Source: Sneathiella marina (lineage in GTDB: Bacteria > Pseudomonadota > Alphaproteobacteria > Sneathiellales > Sneathiellaceae). From it: DNA of 64,000 nt. A model generated the notes under the pieces. That model searched no databases, was not told the origin of the DNA, and saw only the letters and a list, made by a program, of their open reading frames with translations. Below are positions 30,538-38,574 of the stretch, in pieces. Positions within the stretch are counted from its first letter, which is position 1. Each line of letters starts with the position of its first letter. Position numbers and translations under genes: made by a program. The stretch is taken from NCBI RefSeq assembly GCF_023746535.1, contig NZ_CP098747.1, positions 2,998,501-3,062,500 of the forward strand, in the 5' to 3' direction.

Positions 30538-31626
30538 TTACCTCAATTTTAGGGACGCAAGTCCGATAAGGGCGAGTATCACGGCGATAATCCAAAACCG
30601 TATAACGATGGTGGGTTCTGCCCAGCCTTTTTGTTCGTAGTGATGATGCAGGGGCGCCATTCTGAATACGCGCTTACCTGTCAACTTGAAGGAAGCGACC
30701 TGAACGATCACTGAAACAGTCTCCAAAACAAACAATCCGCCAATTATTGCCAGAACAATTTCATGTCGCGTCACCAGACTGATGCTGCCAAGCGCGCCGC
30801 CCATTGCCAGGGATCCTGTATCTCCCATAAAGACCATGGCAGGTGGCGCATTAAACCAAAGAAAGCCAAGGCTTGCGCCGATTAACGCGCCACAGAAAAC
30901 TGTTAGCTCTCCTGTACCGGGCACATGCTGAATTTGCAGGTAGCCTGAAAAAACAGCATTACCAACGAGATATGTAATTAGGCCAAAAGATGCCGCGGCA
31001 ATCATAACCGGTACAATTGCCAAACCATCCAAACCATCCGTCAAATTCACAGCGTTGCCAGCACCGACAGTGACAATAATTGCGAAGGGTAAATAAAACC
31101 AGCCCAGGTCGAGCAGCGCATTTTTCAGGAACGGAATAGTGAGAACAGATGCTATATCAGGGTTGGAGACCTTCATAATAAAGTAACCCGCAATACCGGC
31201 AATAACAATTTCCAATATCAACTTGAGTTTTCCGGGCACTCCTACCGTGTTATGTCGACTGACCTTCAGATAATCATCTGCGAACCCGATGGCGCCAAAG
31301 CCGAGAGTTACAAGTAAAACGATCCAAACATAGCTATTTGACAAATCTGCCCATAACAATGTCCCGATGGTCAGGGCAATGAGGATCAGAAAGCCGCCCA
31401 TCGTCGGCGTTCCCTGCTTTGTCACAATGTGGGTTTGGGGCCCGTCGTCGCGAATAGGCTGGCCGCGATGTTGCTTGCTTTTCAGCCATCGAATAACGCT
31501 TGGCCCTAAAATAAAACTGATAAGCAGTGCCGTCATTATGGCACCACCGGTCCGGAAAGTAAGGTACCGAAAGAGATTAAATATGGCAAAATCGTCAGCG
31601 AGCGGGAATAGTAGATTATAAAGCAT
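30538..31626 (-). CDS. mraY: phospho-N-acetylmuramoyl-pentapeptide-transferase
   Basis: This 362-residue enzyme with about ten membrane helices moves phospho-MurNAc-pentapeptide onto undecaprenyl phosphate to make lipid I. Key motifs are [31 protein letters not shown] (aspartates of the magnesium site), [35 protein letters not shown] and [20 protein letters not shown]. The ATG shares its A with the murF stop codon (TAATG). Confidence 0.97.
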   Translation of the reverse strand: MLYNLLFPLADDFAIFNLFRYLTFRTGGAIMTALLISFILGPSVIRWLKSKQHRGQPIRDDGPQTHIVTKQGTPTMGGFLILIALTIGTLLWADLSNSYVWIVLLVTLGFGAIGFADDYLKVSRHNTVGVPGKLKLILEIVIAGIAGYFIMKVSNPDIASVLTIPFLKNALLDLGWFYLPFAIIVTVGAGNAVNLTDGLDGLAIVPVMIAAASFGLITYLVGNAVFSGYLQIQHVPGTGELTVFCGALIGASLGFLWFNAPPAMVFMGDTGSLAMGGALGSISLVTRHEIVLAIIGGLFVLETVSVIVQVASFKLTGKRVFRMAPLHHHYEQKGWAEPTIVIRFWIIAVILALIGLASLKLR

Positions 31627-33062
31627 TAGGTGTCGTCTTCCTTCGAAATGGCCGAGTCATTAGACTTGCGCGCCAATAACGCTTCCAACGGAATACGCAT
31701 TTTACTTCCCAGCGATCCCTTAACTAAAATGATATCGCCCGGACCGGCCGCCGCCAGTAACGGCTTAATCAAAAGGTTCGAATTATCCTGGTGAACACTC
31801 TCGATCGTTGAAGGCATCGCCTTTTTCAATTGAGCCATATTCGAACCACAAGCGAACAAAAGATCTATTTTGGCGGCGCAAATGTCTTCCTTAAGACTGC
31901 GATGTATGTCGCCCGACTTTTCACCAAGCTCCAACATGTCGCCCAAAACAGCAATGCGCCGTCCCTTTCCATCCGGGTATAGGTTACTCAACACTTCAAG
32001 AGAGGCCCGCATCGACGCCGGGCTAGCGTTGTAGCTGTCATCGATCACCATATAACTCCCGCCCTTACAGGGGACCATATGACGGGCTCCTCGCCCTTTC
32101 GGAGATTTCAGCTCATCCAAGGAAGCTGTTGCCTCCTCTATATCTGCTCCGAGCTCGCTTACCGCGCCGAGCACACCCAAAATATTGCTTATCCAATGGC
32201 GACCGGGAACGCCCAATTTAAAGAAAACATCATGGGACGCAATTTTCACTGCGACATCACTGTAATCTGCATACAAAGTGAAATCTGTTAATTTTACATC
32301 CGCTTCACTTTTCTCACCAAATGTTAGAATACGGGTAATTCCAGCGTTTGCAGCAATACTTTTTAGCAGCCCGCCATAGATATTGTCACCGTTCAGAATT
32401 ACCGATCCGCTCGCAGTCAATCCTTCAAAAATTTCTGCTTTTGCTCTTGCAATTGCCTCTACATCTGAGAAAAACTCAAGATGTACGGCTTCAATTGTCG
32501 TGATTAATGCCACATGGGGTTTTACCATTCGCGACAAGGGACCAAGCTCGCCTGGATGATTCATACCAAGCTCGAAGATCGCATATTCAGTATCGCGAGG
32601 CATCCGGGACAAGGACAACGGGACACCCCAATGGTTATTGAAGCTGCCAATGCTGGCATGCGTCTTCCCCTGCAGTGAAAGGATATGCAATAACGATTCC
32701 TTCGTTCCCGTCTTGCCGACGCTGCCCGTAACCGCCACAATCTTCGCATTGGCACGTTCGCGCGCAGCCGCACCAAGCATTTCCAGCGCCTTGAGGGTAT
32801 CTTCGACGACAATTACATTATCATGGTCGACAATATCTTCAGGCACTTCACTCACAAGAACCGCGGCGGCACCATTTTCCAGAGCAACAGCCGCAAATTC
32901 ATGGCCGTTATGATAAGGACCGATAATGGCAACAAATAGATCACCCGGCACGAGTGATCGGCTATCGATAGAGACCCCGTTCGCTTCCCAGTCCAGGTTT
33001 TTCGTTTTTCCGGATACGGCATCAGCGATTTCCGCGCCGGTCCACAAAGCATCATGAGACAT
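31626..33062 (-). CDS. murF: UDP-MurNAc-tripeptide--D-Ala-D-Ala ligase
   Basis: This 478-residue Mur ligase adds D-Ala-D-Ala to finish the pentapeptide. P-loop [40 protein letters not shown] and [20 protein letters not shown] are MurF hallmarks. The P-loop has [10 protein letters not shown] where many MurF proteins have GSxGKTTTKE, so one Thr is replaced by Gly, a mild change. The ATG at 33062 has GGGGAGG upstream inside the end of murE and overlaps it by 11 bases. Confidence 0.96.
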   Translation of the reverse strand: MSHDALWTGAEIADAVSGKTKNLDWEANGVSIDSRSLVPGDLFVAIIGPYHNGHEFAAVALENGAAAVLVSEVPEDIVDHDNVIVVEDTLKALEMLGAAARERANAKIVAVTGSVGKTGTKESLLHILSLQGKTHASIGSFNNHWGVPLSLSRMPRDTEYAIFELGMNHPGELGPLSRMVKPHVALITTIEAVHLEFFSDVEAIARAKAEIFEGLTASGSVILNGDNIYGGLLKSIAANAGITRILTFGEKSEADVKLTDFTLYADYSDVAVKIASHDVFFKLGVPGRHWISNILGVLGAVSELGADIEEATASLDELKSPKGRGARHMVPCKGGSYMVIDDSYNASPASMRASLEVLSNLYPDGKGRRIAVLGDMLELGEKSGDIHRSLKEDICAAKIDLLFACGSNMAQLKKAMPSTIESVHQDNSNLLIKPLLAAAGPGDIILVKGSLGSKMRIPLEALLARKSNDSAISKEDDT

Positions 33063-34512
33063 TTTTGCCTCCCCTCTTCTGGACAATTTCCTGCGCGACT
33101 TTTTTATCATCAAACGGAATAGTTTCCTTGCCTATGACTTGGCCTTCTTCATGACCCTTGCCAGCTATTACCAGCAAATCATCTGTATTTAGCCCGTCAA
33201 TCGCATGCTCAATGGCGTCGAAACGATCGGGAATGTTTCTTGCTTGCGGGCATGCGACAATAATTTCCGCGCGTATCTGAGAGGGGTCCTCATTACGAGG
33301 ATTGTCGTCAGTAACAATCACATGATCGGCGAAAAGGTCCGCAATTCGGCCCATTTCAGGACGCTTTCCCTTGTCACGGTCACCGCCACATCCAAACACA
33401 ACGTGAATCTTGCCTTTCGCATGAACGCGAACAGCTTCCAACACTGTTTCCAATGCATCTGGAGAATGCGCATAATCCACATAAACCGCTGCATTATTAG
33501 GCAATATCGAAACCAGTTCCAAACGGCCGGGAACATTGGTTATTTTGGGCAGTGCACGGGCAGCTGCAGCCGGGTCACCACCTGCGCCGATAACAAGACC
33601 CAATGCACAAAGTGTATTCATTGCCTGAAATTCGCCGGTCACAGGCAAATCAATTTCATGCAGGTCGCCCATGATTTCTATCTTTACATGTTGGCCCGAC
33701 TGGATCGGAGTGATGTCTATCAGACGAATATCTTCACCAGAGCGCCCATAGGACAACATTCTTAGTGACCTTTCCTTGGCAGCTCGGGCAAAAGCGGGAA
33801 AAACTTCTGAATCCGCGTTAAGAACAGCTGTCCCATCAGGAGAAAGCACACGAGAAATTAAGCCTAGCTTCGCCTGCAAGTATTCCTCAGAAGATATATG
33901 GTAATCCAAATGATCCCGGGTCAAATTTGTAAACCCGGCTGATTTTAATGTCGTTCCATCTAAACGGTATTGATCCAGTCCATGGCTGGATGCCTCAAGA
34001 ACCGCATGGGTGACACCATGCCCAACAAGATAGGTAAGAGTTTTGTGAAGAAGCACCGGTTCCGGTGTCGTGTAACTTAATTTTGTTGTCGCTTCGGAAG
34101 TAACGACGCCAAGAGTACCGACACTCGCGGCTTCTAATCCTATTGCGTGCCAAATCGCCCGCACAAAAAAAGCGACGGATGTTTTACCGTTTGTTCCTGT
34201 TACAGCACAAAGTGTCTCAGGTTGCGCCCCATAAAATCGAGCCGCAAGCGTGGACAGCATCTGCCGTGGATTTTCCTCGCAAAAACAGGGAACTGAGCTA
34301 TCTTCAGGTACATAAGAATTATCGGTTAGAATTGCGACAGCACCTTTATGCGTAGCTTCTTCGATATAATTGCGACCATCTGCCGATGCCCCTGAAAATG
34401 CCGCGAAGAGAAAGCCAGGAAGGACTTCTCGACTGTCCGCCGTCAATCCCTTGACATGCTTATCGTGAACAACAGGAACCTCTCGTCCTTTCATGAGTTC
34501 AGAAAGACGCAA
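33052..34512 (-). CDS. murE: UDP-MurNAc-tripeptide synthetase, meso-diaminopimelate type
   Basis: This Mur ligase of about 486 residues adds the third stem residue. The P-loop is CAVTGTNGKTSVAFFVRAIW, and the motif DDNPRNEDP (DNPR) indicates meso-diaminopimelate as substrate, as expected for a Gram-negative. DSREVLPGFLFAAFSG and VDYAHSPDALETVLEAVRVH are also typical. I placed the start at the TTG (34512) preceded by AAAGGA, which gives the standard beginning LRLSELMKG. An ATG at 34542 adds ten residues and has no evident binding site. It overlaps the end of ftsI by 14 bases. Confidence 0.95.
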   Translation of the reverse strand: MRLSELMKGREVPVVHDKHVKGLTADSREVLPGFLFAAFSGASADGRNYIEEATHKGAVAILTDNSYVPEDSSVPCFCEENPRQMLSTLAARFYGAQPETLCAVTGTNGKTSVAFFVRAIWHAIGLEAASVGTLGVVTSEATTKLSYTTPEPVLLHKTLTYLVGHGVTHAVLEASSHGLDQYRLDGTTLKSAGFTNLTRDHLDYHISSEEYLQAKLGLISRVLSPDGTAVLNADSEVFPAFARAAKERSLRMLSYGRSGEDIRLIDITPIQSGQHVKIEIMGDLHEIDLPVTGEFQAMNTLCALGLVIGAGGDPAAAARALPKITNVPGRLELVSILPNNAAVYVDYAHSPDALETVLEAVRVHAKGKIHVVFGCGGDRDKGKRPEMGRIADLFADHVIVTDDNPRNEDPSQIRAEIIVACPQARNIPDRFDAIEHAIDGLNTDDLLVIAGKGHEEGQVIGKETIPFDDKKVAQEIVQKRGGKNVS

Positions 34513-36295
34513 CTTTTTTTCCTTTCGAATTGATCGGAACAAACATTGCGCGCTTTACTTTCTCGCTTTCCTCTTCAACTGGAGCAATGCCCAGTATTGG
34601 ACCAATTCGTGCTACCAGGCGGCCAACAATAGGAGCCGCAGTCCAACCCGCCCCTCTAAAGCCGTGGGTTTTGGCGTTTCCTTTTGGTTCGTCCATCACA
34701 GCGAGTACAACATAGCGTGGATCATTCATAGGAAAGGCGCTCACGAAAGAGGTTACAACTGCAGACCGTTTGTAGCGTCCCCCTTCAACCTTCTCAGCCG
34801 TGCCGGTTTTTCCGCCAACTAAATATCCTTTTGCTGCAGCCTTACTGCCGGTTCCCTGCTCAACAACCAACCGCATAAGTTTACGCATGGTATCGGAGGT
34901 TTTGGTTTTAATGACTTGCCTCGCCACTATTCCTACTGCCGGATCACGGCGGATTACCGTAGGATTTATATATGCGCCACCGTTCACCACGGCAGAGACA
35001 CCGGCACTCAGTTGCAGCGGGCTTACAGAAAGCCCATGTCCATATGATATTGTCATGGTCTCAAGGCTATTCCACCTTGGCGGCAAAATTGGGGCACCGA
35101 CTTCGGGCAGCTCAATGGATGGTTTTTCCAGTAATCCAAGCTTACCAAGAAAAGCCTTGTGATTTTTAGGGCCAACATCAATCGCCATTTTGGCCGTCCC
35201 AATATTGGAGGAATACATGTATATTTCGGGGACAGATAACCAGCGTTTTTTCGGATGATCATCCCGAATAAGGAAGCCAGCCTTTTTTATCGGCTTTGTC
35301 GCATCATATCCGCCATGTAATCCGATTGTGCCCGCATCCAGTGCCATCGCCGTCGTAAATGTCTTGAATGTTGAGCCCATTTCATAAACGCCAAGCGACA
35401 CCTTATTGAATTTGCTATCGCTCGAAAAATCGTTGGGCCGATTGGGATCGAAATCTGGCAGGGAAACCATCGCCAGGATTTCTCCGGTTTTCACATCCAT
35501 TACCAGGCCCGCGGCACCAATTGCCTGAAACATGGACATATGACGGGTGAGTTCATCCCGCATTGCATGCTGGATACGCACATCAATAGACAAATTCAAT
35601 TCAGATGCCGCTGTTTCTTTTGACCCACTTAATTGTCCGTTAAAATACTTCTCAACACCGGCAATACCCAAATTGTCTAAGTCGGTATATCCGAGCAAAT
35701 GCGATACCAACGCCCCCATTGGGTAAAATCGCTTTTCTTCCTCTTTAAAATGTAGCCCTGGGACTCCCAACGCATTAATTCTATATTGCTGGGTTGGCGT
35801 TAAGTTCCGCTTGAGCCAAACGAAATTTTTAGCGGATGACAATTTGCTCAAAATCATTGCTTCACTCATGTCATCCAACACGCGCGATAGCTTTGACGCC
35901 AGCTCTTGCCTATCCATTACATTTTTAGGCTCAGCAAATAACGATGCCGTCTTGAGGGTTGTCGCGAGCAAAACGCCGTTTCGGTCCCGAATTTCAGCCC
36001 GCATCCCGTCTGAAAAAGCAACTGGCTTTTGATTGGACTTTTCCGGAAATGCCCGAGCCGTATCGCCATCCCCGCTTAGCGCAAGACCGACCAGCCTGCC
36101 GGCTAGGATAACAAAGCAAAAAGCAAAGATTACGCCGGCCATTACAAGGCGGTTTCGCCCCTGCTCGAGGGTTTCTTTAGCGCTTCCCTCCAGACGAAGA
36201 GCAACATTATTGTCGTCGGATTTATGCGCATTCAACGGATTTTTAAGGTTAAGACGAGGGCGGTGCGACTTTGACAGCCAAGTCAATTCGCTCAT
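34499..36295 (-). CDS. ftsI: septal peptidoglycan transpeptidase FtsI (PBP3)
   Basis: This is a 598-residue class B penicillin-binding protein that crosslinks septal peptidoglycan. It has a short cytoplasmic tail, one membrane helix (VMAGVIFAFCFVILAGRLVG, about 51-70), the pedestal domain with MRAEIRDRNGVLLATTL, and the transpeptidase domain. The active-site Ser308 is in STFK, the second motif is SSN in MYSSNIGTAKM, and the third is KTGTAEK. Its start overlaps the ftsL stop (ATGA). Confidence 0.97.
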   Translation of the reverse strand: MSELTWLSKSHRPRLNLKNPLNAHKSDDNNVALRLEGSAKETLEQGRNRLVMAGVIFAFCFVILAGRLVGLALSGDGDTARAFPEKSNQKPVAFSDGMRAEIRDRNGVLLATTLKTASLFAEPKNVMDRQELASKLSRVLDDMSEAMILSKLSSAKNFVWLKRNLTPTQQYRINALGVPGLHFKEEEKRFYPMGALVSHLLGYTDLDNLGIAGVEKYFNGQLSGSKETAASELNLSIDVRIQHAMRDELTRHMSMFQAIGAAGLVMDVKTGEILAMVSLPDFDPNRPNDFSSDSKFNKVSLGVYEMGSTFKTFTTAMALDAGTIGLHGGYDATKPIKKAGFLIRDDHPKKRWLSVPEIYMYSSNIGTAKMAIDVGPKNHKAFLGKLGLLEKPSIELPEVGAPILPPRWNSLETMTISYGHGLSVSPLQLSAGVSAVVNGGAYINPTVIRRDPAVGIVARQVIKTKTSDTMRKLMRLVVEQGTGSKAAAKGYLVGGKTGTAEKVEGGRYKRSAVVTSFVSAFPMNDPRYVVLAVMDEPKGNAKTHGFRGAGWTAAPIVGRLVARIGPILGIAPVEEESEKVKRAMFVPINSKGKKVASF

Positions 36296-36705
36296 TGCAC
36301 CCCTCCAGCCTTCGAGAATGTTGCCAGCGTATAAGAGCCCAAAGGTTTGTTCTTGGGCGGCTTATAGGTTCTTCTTGGTTTTTTCCGGGGCAAAGGAACA
36401 TTCTTGGGTTCTAGTTCCGATAGAGCAATAACATTTTCAGGAACCTGCTCAAGATCCGCTACTTGATAAGGTGCTATCAATAAAAGGGGAAGATGTTTTG
36501 TCGCCAGTGACTGAAGGACATCCGGCCTATTCTGATATGCCCATTCCGCCTTTAAAATACGAATTGTTTCCCTGTTATCGGAGATATTTTTGTCCAAAGC
36601 CGCCAAATTCTTTTCTAATCCCTGCACCTCATACGACAGTTGATACAAACCGTAGGAAACCCCGGCGACAAGCAGCAGTGACAATGCTGTAAGGTTCATT
36701 TTCAT
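36292..36705 (-). CDS. ftsL: cell division protein FtsL
   Basis: This is a 137-residue bitopic protein with a membrane helix right at the N-terminus (LTALSLLLVAGVSYGLYQLS, about 4-23) and a periplasmic coiled coil (YEVQGLEKNLAALDKNISDN then RETIRILKAEWAYQ). The tail is rich in Pro and basic residues (PLPRKKPRRTYKPPKNKPLG). Position between rsmH and ftsI supports the call, because sequence conservation of FtsL is low. The start overlaps rsmH as ATGA. Confidence 0.88.
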   Translation of the reverse strand: MKMNLTALSLLLVAGVSYGLYQLSYEVQGLEKNLAALDKNISDNRETIRILKAEWAYQNRPDVLQSLATKHLPLLLIAPYQVADLEQVPENVIALSELEPKNVPLPRKKPRRTYKPPKNKPLGSYTLATFSKAGGVQ

Positions 36706-37664
36706 GCGGCCACCTCATCCCAGGCTTTCGCGCTTGTACGGATGGCACCACGAAGGCGCGCAGACCGCGATCTGGAATTGGCGGTCAATTCGTCTTCGCG
36801 CGCCTTGATCGCGCCTCTTTTGACTAACTTAAAGGAGGGAGCTGGCCCCTCGTCATTCACAGGAACATGACGAGACGGCCTGGCACGCCCTTCAGACCTT
36901 GCTGACAGGAAGTTTTTCACGCGACGGTCTTCTAGACTCTGGAACGATACAACCGCGAGACGACCACTGGGAGTAAGCAGTCGCTCGGATGCGGCCAGAC
37001 CTTTGACCAGCTGCCCAAGTTCATCATTTACAAATATACGCAACGCTTGGAAGGTACGCGTCGCCGGATGGATGCCCTTTCCTGTAGGACGAACCACTGA
37101 CGCCACCGCTTCCGCTAACTCTACTGTACTGGTGAAAGGCTTTACTTCGCGCCTCTCGACTACGACACGCGCAATTGCGCGTGATCTTCGCTCCTCGCCA
37201 TACACAAAAATAATCCTGGCAAGTTCCGCTTCAGATTCTTCATTTACGACTTCAGCTGCTGTCCGTCCCTTACTTGACATTCTCATGTCCAAAGGCCCGT
37301 CGCGCATGAATGAGAAACCTCGGTCGGCTTCATCAATTTGCATGGAGGAAACACCGATATCCAATGCGATACCGTCTACAGCCGATAATCCCTTAGCGGC
37401 CAACAGCATTTCCATATCGGCATAACATCCTTCAAGCATTCTTAATCGGCCGGAATATTTATCAGCCATCTTGTGCCCGATGGAAATTGCAAGCGGATCT
37501 CGATCTATTCCATAAACTACACAATTCGCCGCCTCAAGAATGGCCTGGCTGTACCCGCCTGCCCCAAAGGTACCATCCACAAACACTTCGCCGTCCTTAG
37601 GCGCCAATATTTCAATAACTTCTCGCAACAGAACAGAAATATGAGGCGCATTGCGTTTAGTCAT
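36702..37664 (-). CDS. rsmH: 16S rRNA (cytosine-1402-N4) methyltransferase
   Basis: This 320-residue SAM-dependent enzyme methylates C1402 in the decoding centre of 16S rRNA. It begins HISVLLREVIEILAPKDGEV, and the SAM motif FVDGTFGAGGYSQAIL has Asp30. DGIALDIGVSSMQIDEADRGFSF, DMRMSSKG, PATRTFQALRIFVNDELGQL and LAVVSFQSLEDRRVKNFL are diagnostic for RsmH/MraW. It overlaps mraZ by 8 bases and is the second gene of the division cluster. Confidence 0.97.
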   Translation of the reverse strand: MTKRNAPHISVLLREVIEILAPKDGEVFVDGTFGAGGYSQAILEAANCVVYGIDRDPLAISIGHKMADKYSGRLRMLEGCYADMEMLLAAKGLSAVDGIALDIGVSSMQIDEADRGFSFMRDGPLDMRMSSKGRTAAEVVNEESEAELARIIFVYGEERRSRAIARVVVERREVKPFTSTVELAEAVASVVRPTGKGIHPATRTFQALRIFVNDELGQLVKGLAASERLLTPSGRLAVVSFQSLEDRRVKNFLSARSEGRARPSRHVPVNDEGPAPSFKLVKRGAIKAREDELTANSRSRSARLRGAIRTSAKAWDEVAA

Positions 37665-38127
37665 GACCGCCCCCTTCCGCCTTCATGCTCGTGCTATCCG
37701 CCCGCTTTGATTTAGCGCGTGCACGCGCTTCTTTCTTGCGGGCCATAAAGGCCTCGGGTTGCCAAATTTGAAAGCTATCACCACGGCCCACAAAGGCGCA
37801 TTGGCCGTCAATACCGGCGTCTTCCAACATATCTGCCGGGATCATGATGCGGCCATCCCCGTCAAAGGACAATTCAATAGCATCACTCATCAACACATCC
37901 GCGAAGCTTTCCCGGTCTTCAGAAAGAGGGTCAAAACTGCCGATTTTTTCCAGGAGTTTTTCCATGACATTCATGCCACAGCCATCTATGGCATCGCCAT
38001 TTACAGTGGGGAACAAGACAACACTGTCAAATCCGTTTTCTGCCAACACAGATCGAAAACGGGCAGGTACTGACACGCGCCCCTTCTTATCGATCTTGTT
38101 AATATATGTGGACAGAAACAGGGCCAT
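37657..38127 (-). CDS. mraZ: transcriptional regulator MraZ
   Basis: This is a 156-residue protein with two SpoVT/AbrB-like swapped-hairpin domains: residues 5-50 with NKIDKKGRVSVPARFRSVLA, and about 77-125 with LSFDGDGRIMIPADMLEDAG. MraZ forms a ring and represses the mra promoter by binding direct repeats with a 10-bp period. The tail is basic (ARKKEARARAKSKRADS). The ATG at 38127 is preceded by GGGGGA. It is the first gene of the division cluster, and the repeats upstream fit autoregulation. Confidence 0.95.
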   Translation of the reverse strand: MALFLSTYINKIDKKGRVSVPARFRSVLAENGFDSVVLFPTVNGDAIDGCGMNVMEKLLEKIGSFDPLSEDRESFADVLMSDAIELSFDGDGRIMIPADMLEDAGIDGQCAFVGRGDSFQIWQPEAFMARKKEARARAKSKRADSTSMKAEGGGHD

Positions 38128-38141
38128 AACAGCCAAAATCC

Positions 38142-38230
38142 CCCTAAATTCCCTATTTTCACCCTATATTTTCTGATTTTTTCGGATCAAATCCTTCAGT
38201 AAACGGGATAATCCGGGATATCATGGGATA
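38142..38230 (-). promoter_or_regulatory. mra promoter with candidate MraZ-binding repeats
   Basis: On the minus strand TTGATC (38185-38190) and TATAGG (38163-38168) with a 16-base spacer form a plausible promoter. Three TAGGG units (at 38142, 38151 and 38162 on the plus strand as CCCTA) overlap the -10 and leader, the nearest one reaching the ribosome binding site. Upstream, three GGGATA units at 38205, 38215 and 38225 repeat with an exact 10-base period on the plus strand. E. coli MraZ binds TGGGN repeats with the same period. Binding here is inferred. Confidence 0.55.
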
Positions 38231-38380
38231 AGATGGAAGTCAACGGAAATACACCGTAAAATCGCGGGTTTCAAGTATTCTGTGAAGGATTTCGAAATGC
38301 GGTTAGCAAGATTACTTTGTCATTACTTCTCGACATTCATGAAATTTTTTAGTCTTGATTTTAATATAGTTTTTTTATTT

Positions 38381-38395
38381 GTTCTTGTTTTGTTC
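38381..38395. promoter_or_regulatory. LexA-box-like direct repeat GTTC-N7-GTTC
   Basis: GTTCTTGTTTTGTTC matches exactly the alphaproteobacterial SOS box (GTTC, 7 bases, GTTC). It lies about 190 bases upstream of the candidate mra promoter, in an AT-rich stretch, and no gene start is close on either strand. Chance is a real possibility for an 8-base consensus. Confidence 0.3.
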
Positions 38396-38412
38396 TTTAT
38401 TGAAAAATCCTC

Positions 38413-38452
38413 ATAAAAAGTAAAGCGCGTGACACCGGCTTCGGCATGTCGC
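38413..38452 (-). terminator. weak terminator-like hairpin after the antiporter gene
   Basis: On the minus strand a bulged stem (GACA / TGTC with CCG / CGG around AAGC) is followed by TTTACTTTTTATG, about 120 bases after the antiporter stop. The stem is imperfect. Confidence 0.35.
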
Positions 38453-38574
38453 TTGAACTCGACCTATCCAACCATCAGATGAAATATCTCAAACATCATA
38501 ATTTTCAGATATATCCGCAAAAATTGCGAATCTCTCAAGAGCCAGGTGGAAAGCAAGCTAAAATCCAGAGAATT

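Larger units (their letters stand above)
38231..38574. other. AT-rich gene-free stretch between mra promoter and antiporter gene
   Basis: These 344 bases lie downstream of the antiporter gene and upstream of the mra promoter. They hold a LexA-box-like direct repeat and a weak terminator-like hairpin, listed separately. No convincing coding sequence is seen; a 48-codon frame on the plus strand at 38446-38592 has no ribosome binding site. Confidence 0.5.
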
